In this document: piece by piece, positions 8,632 through 20,519 of the stretch
Position numbering within the stretch: position 1 is the stretch's first letter
Layout of the letters: every line of letters begins with the position of its first letter
NCBI GenBank assembly: GCA_948099385.1
Contig: CANUEZ040000167.1
Location: 1,074,001-1,138,000 of the forward strand
Reading direction: 5' to 3'
Length of the DNA: 64,000 nt
DNA from: Fasciola hepatica
Lineage: Eukaryota; Platyhelminthes; Trematoda; Plagiorchiida; Fasciolidae
Position numbers and translations under genes: made by a program
The notes under the pieces: model-generated
Seen by the model: only the letters and a program-made list of their open reading frames with translations
Database searches by the model: none
What the model was told of the DNA's origin: nothing

Positions 8632-11265
8632 ATCGCGCAAACACCAGCGGTCTGTGACAGATGAAGTCAAATAAACATTCTTAGTTTTTCTACCTCCTGC
8701 AATCGAAAACCTTGTGTCAGAGAGTAACTGTCTATTACTGTTACCTCCTTGTATCGATTCCCATTTATCCTCAGCTGGGAGCCTCACAGACTGCACTCCT
8801 CTACGTTTTCTCTATTTCCAGACCTTCATTCGTGCGTACCTTTCTCTCGATGACTCCTAATACTCTGGAGACCACACCGGTCACTAACCTAACCTATGCA
8901 TCTACCTGACTGTCGGCTGTTCGTACGCTACTCGACCGATGTTCCCTTGGTTACGTTTCGGGATCCCCTGGGGCCTGGTCGCCTGATCGCGGACTACCTG
9001 ATACCCACGGCCGTTTGGCCCCACCAAAAAACTCATGCCAATCCCAACAGTGCGAGGCGCGGTCAGATCCACCGCTTCGGTCGGCGCACATCAGGCAAGC
9101 AGGCCGACGGAAACGATGTGTAGGCGCAACTAGGCTGGAGGATCGCACCTCCAGTCACCAGAATTGGTTTTCAGGTTAGGTGTCCAGAGCACGGCCAGCC
9201 TCACCCACTAGCACCAGTTGCGGATTGAAAAACAAAGTCCCCTGCATCTTACTGCTGCTACCCATTGCCTCCTCCATTATTCCTGAACAAGGTTTAGCAT
9301 ACACCCGGTCAAGTTCCAAATCAACATATGCACATATACTCTTTCGGCTCATAAATGTACCCTGCTATTTGCGACTACTGACATTTATATCCATCGGCTT
9401 GTCTTTTATCTGTCTGAACAGACCCCACGTTTGTCCTCATCCTATTATGTCCAGTTACCGGATTCTTTACCCCGAAACAAGAAACGGTTTCACTGTTCAG
9501 ATCTTTGGTATGAATATCACAACTCCTGATATAGTCTTGAAGAGACCATTTATCCACTTGGTAATTTGTATGTCACCAACAATTCCACACAAAACGAAAT
9601 GGTCCTCCTCCCAGTGCTTCATCTGCGTTCATTGTACACTTCCGTTGCATTTTCTCTCATTCAGCCATTTGCACTTCATGACAGTTGCATTGGCAATGAA
9701 GTATCCACAACCCAGGACATAAATAGTTCGATTGCCTCCTTAGCTTTTCATGTCAGACTTCAGCATATCCAGCTATGCAATCGCCTGCACTTCCTGAGAG
9801 CTGTTCATATGTAATACTTTTATACGACTGTATCAGTCCACCATATGTCCACCTCCCGCATCCACTTTGTTACCAACTTTAGACGCTCTCATGCTACTCA
9901 TCAACGAACCCAGACAAATCCATAATTGTATCACTTTTCACTCACCTACGAACCACTGCCGCTGCTCCACTAAGATATCATGGTCAGCCACCTGCTCCAC
10001 CATCCGCAGAGTGCTTTTTCTACATCTTGAGCTGACACTCAACTACCTGTAATTTAGGCTGCCGTTATTCCGTTTGTTCCTCCCCTCTCCCCCCAAAAAA
10101 AGTATCAGGTTAGACTTTCCTCAACGTACCTAGTCACACAATTATCTGCGCTTTTTGAAGGCTCCAGTGATGTACTACCCCCAGTTTTTTGTCAGATATT
10201 AAACATACAAACCACTATTGTGCCCACTTCGTTGTAAATTTGTATTCCTCATCTGTCAGTCTTGGAGTAACCCCCGAGAAACCAATAGTTGAACACCATT
10301 TCACCCACCCGTTACCTATTGCCAATTTTCCGTTAGTCCTCCACGATTGGGCACCTACGCCAAAGAGCACTGCGAAGGCAATTTCTCCAAACCTTTGCTG
10401 GAAATGAACTACAAGTATGCCAAGTTACTGACCTTCCGGTTGTTTCACAAATGCCCCATGTCAGACTCTTACCAGCGCATCCCGTTAGGCGATTATTTAC
10501 ATGTTCTGACGATATCGTTTATGCACCACCCCCATGCGACTTCATAACATCATTGTATATCAACTCCTCCGTCCACCCTGTTGTCAACTTGTGTTCACTA
10601 ATGAACCTGAAACGAACCCTTTGTTCGAATCGTGTTTCACTCACCTGTCAACTTTCGTCACTCTGCACCATTAAAATTTCCGAGCTCAGGCATCTACATC
10701 CACCTCTTTATGAGGGCGTCCTCCACAACCTCTTGATGAATAGTAAGTACCAATTCAGTGGCAAAACGGACTGTTTCATTTACGCAATTCCCCTCGTCAA
10801 AGGACACCACAAATTCTTCGGTATTATATTTCTGCTAACTTCCGGGTCATCTGGGCTACTGGTTCAAGTGCATGTCCTTCATCACCCAAAATTCTCCAAT
10901 TTTTTGTTGGTGCTTTTTCGAAGGTTTTCTCTGTCAGTTTGCTCACCCCTGCGAATTCAAATCGATGCCATCCGAAAGAATGCTCGTTTTCACTTCATCC
11001 TTGCTTTACTTCATCAAGTATCTCGACCGCGGAGCCCACTTCACTCATTTCGGAGAGGTGCTTCCACCTGACCTTCAAACTCAAATTTGCTGGGCATTCA
11101 TTCGTGCGACCACTGAAACCTATACACTTTTGTGTTGCATTTACCCAAATGAATATCCAAGGAACCTTTTTGTGACCTCACTTGTATCATATGACCAAGC
11201 AATCAAGCACTCTCTTCGGGTGTCCCCGAAATAAACCATTATTAGTATTATTATTATTATTATAT
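8632..11265 (+). other. Presumed 3' untranslated region and tail of the outer LINE
   Basis: No protein domain is seen in these 2.6 kb, although several medium ORFs exist (for example 9180-9722 and 10451-11071). They look like chance ORFs in pyrimidine-rich DNA. The stretch ends at 11226-11265 with AATAAACC followed by an ATT-repeat tail, matching the tail of the intact LINE. It is much longer than the intact element's 3' region (about 460 bp), so it may contain other inserted material. The GC-rich patch at 8930-9180 looks different from its surroundings. Confidence 0.5.
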
Positions 11266-13145
11266 CCCCCGGAGGAAAGCCACGGCCAGCAGTAAACCTC
11301 CACCGCCACGTTCCATCAGACGCCTGTTGTATGAAAGCAGTAGAAGGCTCACCAGGATTAAATATACGGGACTAGAAACGAACACGGTGGAATTTAAAAG
11401 CATTCGTAATGTTTGCGAGATTAAAATCAGGGAAGTTTTCATTGAACAGCAAAAGGGCCATACTTGAGCGAGAGGGCCCAAACAGACGTGCTCTTTTCAT
11501 GTTTACGCGCATATTCAGGCAGCCAGGTGCCACCCCACCTGAGCTCTGCCTTGGAGTTGGCCTTTCAGCCACAACATTCTTCCAAGTGGCAGGAACTTTT
11601 AGGTCGCTTTATAGACCAATTACGCCCCACTTCTTGTCTCTGTCCATCCACAACTCCCAGGCCAGCAAATCGACCGGCATTTATGCACGGTACCTTTCAC
11701 GAGACTGGATGTGGAGAGCCACCTCTGTCAACTTAGTCCATTTAGTTCCTTGGGCCTGGATGAGATCCACCACCGAATTCTTAATGATGGGGGAAATCTA
11801 CGCGAAGCTTAGATTCCGAAACATTCCTAAACTCTTGAAAAAGAGCGAAAGTCGGCCCAATCTTCAAAAAGGATGATCGCCATCAACCAGGAAGCTGCAG
11901 ACCTATTTGCCAAACTAGCTTTCTCAGAGAGATCTTCGGAAGCATGCTTAGGTGTGTCATACTGACAAGCCTGAGCAAGAATGGCTCAATCTCCCCTGCT
12001 CAACATGGCCCCTTGCCGGAAAGGTCATTACTAATATGCTATCCCTCGCGGATAGTCTTACTCAGCCCCACGGCGAAGGCACGACTCCGCACGCAATCTT
12101 TATCGGTCCTGCAAAAGCTGTTGACAGGGTACCGCATATTCCCCTTATTAAAAGCTGGAATCCCACGGAATTTCCAGACACTTGCCCCCTCTTCTTCATG
12201 GCTTTCTCACAAATGGCCCTTCCGGAGTCAGAGCGGGTCCTTACTTCTCGGGACCATCCCCAGTACACTCTGGAGACCCCGAGGATCAGTGCCAGGTCCC
12301 TTATTGTTTCTCATTTATACAAGCTAGTTTCCAAACAACATACCATTGAACATTGTATTGTACGCTGACGATGTTGCGATCTGAAGCAAAAACTTCACAA
12401 AGCTTCAGTCGTCAACGAACCAGGCCAAGAAAAGGTCTACTGACTAGAGCTTACAAATTAAAGACGACAAATGTGCGAGCACGTCATTTGATAATTACCC
12501 GGCCCAACTCTTCTGGACGAATAAGACCTCATCAATCCGAGGTGTGGAGCAGTATAATGTCTCGGGCTTCTGGATAAACAAGTCGCTTTCCTTCTCCCCC
12601 CGCCATCGACGAGCCAACGGGTCTGCATTTTGCTTCATCAGCAGGGAGAGGCGAAAATTTCCTTCGATTATGAGAGGGAACTTTGGGATCATTTGTGGGG
12701 GTTACATCCGACCTTCTGGAATGCGGCAGTCAGATTGTACTCGCTGGCCTGGTCCAGGGCTGAGACATCTTAGCAAGTGTACAAAGGAAAGCCACGAAGC
12801 TATTTCGCAGGTCTTCAGGCACCCCCTATCCTCAACGGCTGACCGACCTAAAACTGTAACCTCTAAAAACTCGCATTCCAGGCTCGTCCTCGTACACAAG
12901 TTCGTGGAACTGTTTTACTCACAGAACAGTCTCGCTTTGGAAAAACTTGCCGCAGGAGTTTATCGACGCTCCGAGCAAAGAAACGTTTAAAAGGTGGTTG
13001 GACAAGTTCTTAAGGCTAACGCTTTTCCCTTTAAGCTTTTCAACATTTCAACCGATGTCTGCTCCGCTTTGAGTTCCCCTCAACTGGCCTTTTCTTCTAT
13101 GCCCTACCCTCTCAAAAATATATGTAAATATAAAGATTAAATAAA
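11266..13145 (+). mobile_element. Degenerate second LINE (CR1-like) copy
   Basis: Reverse transcriptase relics can be followed through several frames. They include a LGPDEIHHRIL stretch near 11755, a SVPGPLLFLIYTS remnant of the G-S-V-L-G-P-L-L-F-L box ending at 12327, and a C-terminal LINE signature at about 12915-13010 (RTVSLWKNLPQEFIDAPS, then FKRWLDKFL). The 3' end near 13145 carries an ATTAAATAAAGA polyadenylation-like sequence. Many stops interrupt it. The family differs from the split and intact LINEs upstream. The 5' edge is uncertain; the copy begins directly after the tail of the outer LINE. Confidence 0.7.
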
Positions 13146-13840
13146 GACGAAACGTAAAAAATTGCCATTACTTTTTCGTCTGCTTTAATGTATAGACGCT
13201 GCTCTTTAACCGTGCCGTTTTATTGTATGCTACCATACTTCCTTCTGGACGCAATATCCATGTCGCCTTGCTGGTGGCCTTAGACAACTATCTGTGCTAC
13301 CCCCGGCCGCATATGCCCCTGGTAGTCGTCCCCTGTTGTCAAGCTGTCTTGATTTCAGCGGAACGACTACTGCGGGCAAGACGATACCTCGAGAACCGGG
13401 GAAATTTGTGCTCCAGCCCCGAACCCGTGTGCCACCCCAAAACCTCAAGACTTGTTTTAGGCCCCCAACTTTGTTTGACCTTTCGGGCGGGTGTTCGACC
13501 CGCTAAGTGCTTTCCGTCGTTAGCCTTGGGCTATGCGTGTTGCCGTTAAGAGTAGGTTGTATCGTGGAGTGTTGTTGTCAGTACATAATAAATAAGGAAC
13601 GAAATAACCCGAGTTTTTTTTACCGGACTATCACTCGCATAAAGCCCTGTAATTAAGTTTTTTGTACGACCGTTCTTGCTTGTACCGTGTGCGCCCCGTT
13701 TGAAGCTGATAATCATTGTCCCTTCGGTTAATAGTTTATTCCACTGGATGAAAAAAAACTTGTGATATTTCTGCTTACCATTGAAAAGGACACGATAGAA
13801 ATGCGGAGATCTTATATATATATGGTTGGATGAAGTTCCA
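13146..13840. other. Stretch with no recognised feature
   Basis: I see no gene. A GC-richer block at 13290-13550 with overlapping ORFs on both strands may be a piece of an unidentified repeat. Confidence 0.3.
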
Positions 13841-14388
13841 GTTAAACATATTGGTTTAATTCATCGAAATGTCCTGAAAACCTTGGTATATATCGCTCTG
13901 TTTTATTCCCTCGAAATGTGTGAAAAAGGCCAATTACCGGAAGATCACAAATTAAGAGATATAAATGGGTATTATGTACGCAATTTGGGTTAGTGAAAGA
14001 AATTACCGAAGCATATTAGGTATTTCAAACGATTGGCACAAATCGCTCAGAAACCCGCCAAAATCTGCTCCGAAACCGACCGGTTCTCGTCCGGTATTTG
14101 ACCGGTTTTCGAGCGGTTCTTACTATTACTCCGATCGGTTTTCCAGCGGTTTCTGAATGGTTTCTGAACGGCTTCCGAGTGGTTTGTGCCAATCGTTTAA
14201 AGTACGTGATATGCTTCATCGATTTCTTTCATTAACCCCAATTACGTGTACCGGCGCCCATCTCTACCTCCTAACTTATGATTTTTTTGATAATTGTCCT
14301 CATTTTACCCATTTTGAGGGAATAAAATAGGGCGATCTATACCGAGGTTTTTCAGGGCACTTCGGTGAATCAAACCAATATATTTAAC
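13841..14388. repeat. 548-bp foldback (long inverted repeat) element
   Basis: The left arm (about 13841-14066) and right arm (about 14163-14388) are imperfect reverse complements of each other. The ends are GTTAAACATATTGG on the left and CCAATATATTTAAC on the right. The innermost strong match is AAACGATTGGCACAAA against TTTGTGCCAATCGTTT. The centre (about 14070-14160) holds degenerate repeats built on CGGTTTTC / CGGTTTCT. No ORF of note is present. It looks like a foldback transposon or MITE; I could not define a target-site duplication. Confidence 0.8.
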
Positions 14389-16489
14389 CAAAACGTCAAC
14401 AATGCATTGCACATTACTCCAGTCGTCGATTCCCCTCGTACCAAATCAATATTGATCCGTGTAAAATAGCTATTAAGCAAGCCGATCGAAAATTGTTCGA
14501 AAGCAAATGTCACAAACGAGCCGCGTGCAACAAGAGTGACAGTACCGAGAGAGAAACGGAGACGTAACTATAGTTGTCTCTCCGTGGAGATAAATCTCCA
14601 CTGTTTGTTTTCGGAGTGTAGTACTTGTGTATTTAAAACACCACGTACCGCCGTTCTTACACGGGAATAGCGCTGTTTAAAAAACTCGGTTCCAGCTGAA
14701 ATGAACTGAAATTCATGAATGAAAACGTTCCTCACGAACATCGTTTTGAATGATGATTGTGGACGAACGTTTTTCATAGACAGTGCCAGGTTTGGTTGCC
14801 ACATTGGGTTTGGAAAATCGTCCAACAACAAGCGAGGGTACTCACTATGTCATTCTTAGGTAGTAAGATGCGCGATGATGCCATCTGGGTAAAAATGAAC
14901 ACACTGTAGTTGTAAAAAATAGAATATATAGCATCTCAAAAATAACGGTCAATACTTAGGTTGGAAGAAATAAATTTTAAACCACAAAAACCGAGCAATG
15001 CAGTAATTGTGGTTAGCTAGAGGGATTGTTCGTTCGTTATCCGAAGTTCGTATTCAGGTCAGATGGTGTTAAGGGACTTGTTGCTTGAGCCGATATATGT
15101 TCAGTTTCTTTTGCCGTGCTGTGAGTTTCACATATTCATTACAAATTGATGTCCCAGTAGTAGTTGTGGAACGGGGGATACTGGTTCACTCGCGGTAATA
15201 GTAAATTCACAAAAAGACAGATTCAGCGCTCCAGCTTGCTGCCACCCCGATGTGAGACCAAACGTCGCGTCCTCGAAAATGTAAATGAACAAAGTGTGGG
15301 ACAGTGATGAAAACCACGCATGATTCGTGTGTCGGTAAAGTCACTAAAAATCACACGGGGTCGGTGTGAGACTGAAGTATGCGACTTCCAAGTTTTGCAG
15401 ATGCAACGTTGTTCATGTAGCCATACGCGTTCACAGGCCCAGCAACCCCAAGCCAATCATCCTCTTCATCACATTCAAACAAACAAGATGCATGTAATCC
15501 AAAGGAAGAGCTCCAACATTTCCATAGGGAGAAAAAAGGACTCATGCTGATCAGATGCTTGGGATGCCAATACGAGTAAAAAGCATCGTTATCACGTACT
15601 TCATATTTTGCAGATGGAAATGTCATCCTTTTGTTGCAATAAAACCCACATTGAATGCATTTATTACAGCCGAAGTAGCCGGTAGGACCAATAACTTATC
15701 TTACGAACGCCCGTGCCTTAGTACCACAAATGAAAGATCACAGAAGACATTGAATGGACTTTTACCATACCTTGATGATTTCTGTCAGCGAACTATGCAG
15801 CTCTTTACCGTACGTAGGAAAAAGTTATTTGGTAGTTTGCTAACAGTTAAGTGAAAAACCTCGGTTAGAACCGGCAAGCAATACGGCTTAAACACTCGGC
15901 CAAAAATAGGCCACAACTGCAGATTCGAAGAACGAAAGACGGAAGCGCCGTCACAATTTAGTTGAATAAAAACTCGGTAAGGGACAGCGGTGATGTTGTT
16001 CAATTATATTGTGAGGCCTATAGTTAGTCTTGTGTGTATGTACTCGCCGTTTCCTAAGTTTGTGTTGACACAATATCGTGGTGTGCGCAACAATGTCCTT
16101 GGGTCTCACCGCAGGTTTGATGTGTATTTAATTTTAGCCTCTATTATAAGTTTTTGTTGAACCGTTGTTAATCGAAAGCGAATGAAAGCCTCTAACAGTG
16201 GCCTCAGCGGTGAACTGCAGTCGTATTCGAATTGTGGTGCAGCCCGTAAACTGCTCAAAGACGTGACTATTTCAGAAATGAGAGCATAAAACTAGATTCA
16301 CCTAACGCTATCATTTGCTTTTCAGATATAAATTTGTTTTCCCTGATATCCTCAGACGTTGAAACTGTTTAAGTGGCGATGCCATGATTCAATAGGTTAA
16401 TTTACCAATGATTGTTAATTTTGATAGGAAAGCCTCCGGTATGCCGCTTTAATCTAACAGTTTATTCATGCTGTTCCTCATGGAGCTGG
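14389..16489. other. Stretch with no recognised gene
   Basis: The ORFs here are short (largest 15555-15854 on + and 15351-15626 on -) and show no motif I recognise. No clear splice-bounded exon or repeat was identified. Confidence 0.3.
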
Positions 16490-16690
16490 ATTCACATATC
16501 TCAGTTCACCTTCAGTTTATTTAACCACTTAACTCGCACTTCTGTGCTTTGGTTTCGGTTGCTATCTTTTGGCATCATCAAGTAAAGGGCAAATTAAGAG
16601 AACCATAAAGTGAAAAAGTACCCAGAAAATCAAAGGGATGAGCGGAAGTCACGAAGACAGAGAATCTTAGCATTGAAAAAATAACAGGGT
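16490..16690 (-). mobile_element. RTE-like LINE 3' end fragment
   Basis: This block (TTCAGTTTATTTAACCAC, then GCACTTCTGTGCTTTGGTTT, then GCGGAAGTCACGAAGACAGAG) matches the 3' ends found at 27670 and 49050. In those copies the block is directly downstream of a minus-strand RTE-like reverse transcriptase tail. Only the untranslated end is left here. Confidence 0.6.
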
Positions 16691-17049
16691 CAAGCACGTA
16701 ACCTAGCGAACAAAGCAAGATCAGAATGACTGCTATCAGGTAACCTATTCGTTAAAATAAATAATGCTGTGTTTGTAACCCTATCCACGAACTTGAATAT
16801 CCACACGAGTAGAGTATTAATAATCAAAACAGTAATATAGGATTAACTACGTAATATTTGCCTAGAAATAACAATCATTTCTTGTCCATCAATTGCTGAT
16901 ATGTTACCGGAATATGGCGGTGGACAATATGCCACCAGGGTAATAGTGTGGAAGGCTATTAACCAAGTTAGGTAAAAGTGTGGAGGACTACAGTATTAAA
17001 CAGGAATAGACTGGAAGAATAAATAGAGAACACAGTCTAATAAGAATGG
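16691..17049. other. Stretch with no recognised feature
   Basis: AT-rich DNA between two retrotransposon fragments; nothing recognised. Confidence 0.3.
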
Positions 17050-18690
17050 TTAGTCATAAACTGGAAAATCCTCCTAGCATTCATCCAGTCTGTGCTTGAG
17101 AACAGCAACCGAGTTTATTGTCACTACTTTTGGAGGCAACGTGTTCCACTTGTTGATGATTCGATGAGATAAGAATTTCGCTGTTATGCTCTTGTTCTCG
17201 CTTGGTTTAACCAACGTATTCTCATGCAGGGTTGTGAGTGTCTGTCCGTTTCAGTGATTTCCTTATATAGTTTAAAACACTATCGGGTCTCCCCTTAGCC
17301 TGTAGAAGTCAAGGGAGAACAGGTTTAGGGCGATAAGTTTATCATGTGCGTCCCAAATTAAACAGCGCTCTACTTTCCTTATTCGCTGCCGAAGCACATT
17401 GCTCCGTGGGCTTGAGGCTTTCATGCACAAGCACTTAACAGTGGCGGATTTAATCAGTGCCAGGGCAAATAGTCCTATATACCTAACGTTGCTGCCTCCT
17501 ATGACGAATAGATAGCATTTGGATTTGACTTCATTAGGCAGCAACTCGTACTTTTCCGCCCGCGCATTAATTCTATTTGAATCAGTCTGCAGTTGGATTG
17601 TAGTCGGTTCCCACTAATTTGACGTCGTCTGCAAACAGGAATTCCGGTGAGTCTAGTGTGGCTACCAGACCGTTTACGTGCATCAGCAATAGCGGCAGTC
17701 CTTGCACAAACCATGGCGGAACTCCATCGCATGCTCTGACCAGTATGTACTTGGTGTCCTCGATCTGGATAAGGAAAGCTCTAACTTAGGCATCCTATCC
17801 CTCTCATTACATGTGGAGCTACCCCAAGAAAATCGAGTTTGGTTAACAAGGAACAGCAGCTTACAGAGTCAAAGGCTTTCAAGAAATTCAAATAAAATAT
17901 ATCCGCTCATTTCCCTTGGTCTAACATACTAATGACCTCGTCGAAAAACGACAGTAGGTTTGTCATACTGGATCTCCCCTTGACAGATTCTTGCTTCTGG
18001 GCGTTAATCAACTGTTGGTTCAGTACGTGCTAGGTTATTTGATCTCTGAATCAACCCTCAAGTAATTCGGGTGGGAATGATACTGATCTTACGAAACGGT
18101 AGTTCGGGGCTATTTTCAGTTCGCCTCATGTGTGAATGTAGACCACCTGCGCCAGTCTTCAGTCTGTCCGCAGTTAACGCATTTTGGGTGGCACGCTTAA
18201 AGTTGTGTCAGCGGTTCACCCAGTATGTTGGCTAGGGTTCTTAGAATGACGGGGTGAATGACATCTAGTACCTCAGTCTTGGCCCGATTCGCTTATCGCA
18301 AGTTCGACCTTGCTAGTACTAATGACCATTGAATCTGTGGTAGCAGTTTTCTGGTTATCCGTGGTCTCATGCTATCTCTCGGCGTCCCGTATATGCACTC
18401 GTTCAAGTAACTCTTTTAGTTTATGCGCCTTCTCAGAGCGCTTGTTGAGTGTTCTTCGTTCCGGTGGGTTGCATAGCCCACGGCGACGTTTGCAATGCCT
18501 TTATAATGAACGCAGCCAGTGTACGCCTCAGGTGACATCTTTGCTCTTTGTGCAAGGCGTATTTCGTATCCCGTCTGACATTCTGACCGCACGATATTTG
18601 CACGCTAATGCTTCTCCATCTGTGCTTAAGCGATTCGATTTGAACATCGTGGTGGTTTACCCAGTCTTTTGACATGTTTGAGCTGGATAA
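17050..18690 (-). mobile_element. Degenerate CR1-like LINE reverse transcriptase
   Basis: Read on the minus strand from about 18690 down, relics appear in normal order. There is a linker stretch near 18550 (RRDTKYALHKEQ), QKQESVKGRSSMTNLLSFF near 17980, a palm motif YLNFLKAFDSV near 17900, GVPPWFVQGLPLLLMHVNG near 17690, the catalytic-box remnant FLFADDVKLVG near 17620, and the C-terminal RLRGDPIVF and INKWNTLPPKVVTINSV near 17290-17130. Stops and frameshifts are frequent. The endonuclease part is missing, so this is a 5'-truncated copy, as is usual for LINEs. Confidence 0.75.
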
Positions 18691-19765
18691 ATTCGTCGGC
18701 CAATCTGAGGTGATGATTTTTGTTGATGGTTAACCCCTCATCCACTGTCTGACAGATAATACATCAGTCGACCATACCTGGTGCTTCCCTGATTGTGGTT
18801 ACATCTGACGTCCTTAAGTTTTTTCGTGTCAGTTAGTACAATGGTAGAAGCCCCCTTGGTCAGATGTCTAATCCCAAGGGGCTGTGAACTCCAGGTCACT
18901 TACTTCCTCTGGGTGTCTGGTGAGTACCAAGTAAACTAAAATCAGAGTTTGCTTCTCCTTATCCTGCCGAACTGAATGGTTTACGTGCTCAAAAAGTGAT
19001 ATGCCAGAAAAAGATAGTTATAATCAAACTGAATAGTACAATCGCCCTTGCCAGTCAGATGGGATAGCTAGCTGACCTACTGTGTGCTTTTTGAGATCCC
19101 CAAAACAGTCAACTGAGGGTCTCTAGCAAGAACCACAATGTCCTTTGAAAGCACATTCCAAAGCTTTGGGAACAGTGCAATCAGCAAATGCATAAAAAAC
19201 GCGACGAATGGACACTAACGCTTTAGTCGGTTACTGACACGTGAAGAATCGCACAACCCTGCTTTATGCATCTGTTGTCGACTAGGACCCGATCTAGCAG
19301 TAAACACAGGCGTCATGCTCAAAGAGACCCTAATGCAAGCTTGACCACGAGGACTGGACACCGGATCAACGGAAACTCGCACAGTGAAGCAATAGGTCAG
19401 TGTCGTTTCTGAGGTGTTAGGTGTGATCACAGAAGCAGGGTCTTGATAACGGGAAATGATGAGATGCAATCGATGATCTTAACAGCCACCGCAGTGTCAA
19501 CGTTGATTAGTTTATCTTCCTACCAAATTTTCCCAAATATATTAGCCAGCTTATATTGCTGGATTTCTCTTCTTTTCATGGTCTGTTTAGTTTTTATATA
19601 ACAATGCGGTAAATATCTGTTTCAATCTAGGAACTCTTGCTATTCAATGAAATTAATGCGATGCGTTTCATTCAAAAAATTACGATGTGCCTCACTTTAG
19701 AGTCGCAATAAGTGAAATCGGATTCACCGCCCTCCGTAACCATTTTTTATTCGACAGACAGCAAT
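18691..19765. other. Upstream region of the C2CD3-like gene
   Basis: No domain was recognised. An ORF at 19215-19469 on the minus strand is short and featureless. An in-frame stop at 19709 lies just upstream of the proposed start codon at 19766, so the first coding exon either begins here or is preceded by a noncoding exon spliced in near 19756, where a T-rich run is followed by CAG. Confidence 0.35.
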
Positions 19766-20102
19766 ATGAACTCGCGTGTTCAACCCAATTCTCCGTACTT
19801 GGTTCAAGTTCACACCAACCTGCCTCCCGGAATCGATGCTCCCCCGACAGCTTTTCTGAATCTCAGCATCAGTCTGTTCCGTGCCACTCAGTCTGTTATT
19901 TCTGGGAAACGCCGCGGACAGTCCCGAAAACCTCCAGATGAACTTTCAGTTCGTGTTCGTTGGTGGGGTGAGCCTACCACTGGCGAGTGTGCAGTTTTCA
20001 ATCCAAGGCTTGCTCACAAGGTTGGACACAAGCAAATAACAGCAACCCGAGCGCGATACCGAATCACAGTACCGTTGGAAAGATTCAGTGCCTACCTAAA
20101 AG
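19766..20102 (+). CDS. C2CD3: C2CD3-like exon 1 (start of the N-terminal C2 domain)
   Basis: This exon encodes residues 1-112 and ends inside a codon (phase 1) at AAAG|GTACGA. The ATG at 19766 is the first one after an in-frame stop at 19709. LPPGIDAPPTAFLNLSIS parallels the vertebrate L-P-P-L-V-E-G start of the first strand. VRVRWWGE at residues 62-69 is nearly identical to the vertebrate protein and is the best diagnostic motif. TRARYRITVPLERFSAYLK aligns with the vertebrate T-T-R-Y-A-I-R stretch and F-T-S-Y-L. The domain continues only after the intron, in exon 2. An alternative start at an upstream noncoding exon would not change the protein. Confidence 0.85.
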
Positions 20103-20327
20103 GTACGATGACCACACAGTTCTCCATATGTAACGGTTGATTACCTTTGTCTGAAAGCTCCTTTACAACGTATTTATTGGGCCGAAATGGCTTGCTACGT
20201 AATTCGATTTTGAGTGCGGGAACTTCATTTGTAGTAACATTGATTCGTGTCTGTTTTGTTCATAGTTAGTGGAAGAACACGTAATGGCAGTGCATTTATT
20301 TGTACGGACGAAAACACAAAACTCGGC
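20103..20327. other. Start of intron 1
   Basis: Intronic DNA with no recognised element before the SINE-like unit at 20328. Confidence 0.4.
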
Positions 20328-20402
20328 CGTAGCCGGGGATTGAACCGCAAGCAAGCAAGTAAGTTAACAAAAAGAGCTGAACTACATAGTCTGTCACGAG
20401 CA
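20328..20402 (-). repeat. tRNA-like SINE fragment
   Basis: On the minus strand an A-box-like TAGTTCAGCTC is followed about 35 bases later by GGTTCAATCCCC, a near-perfect Pol III B box. The clover-leaf is not convincing as a working tRNA, so a tRNA-derived SINE relic is the better reading. Confidence 0.4.
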
Positions 20403-20519
20403 AAAGAGTGAGACCAATCAGTACATAGCAAAATCGACAAGTCAATACTGCTTGGGCTGAAACATGGCTGGATATCGGGGTAAAGCAGGAATTTTGATCG
20501 GTTGACCGCTTAGTTTTCC

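Noticed and set aside
9180..11234. Series of + strand ORFs of 60-206 codons
   Set aside because: They overlap in several frames, lie in pyrimidine-biased DNA after the LINE stop codon and before its tail, and show no domain.
14040..14170. A CRISPR-like or regulatory tandem array at the CGGTT repeats
   Set aside because: Units are degenerate and unevenly spaced, and they form the centre of a foldback element in a eukaryotic genome.
18841..18905. tRNA-like stem (GCCCCCTTGG ... CCAAGGGGC)
   Set aside because: Only one stem and no convincing A and B boxes.
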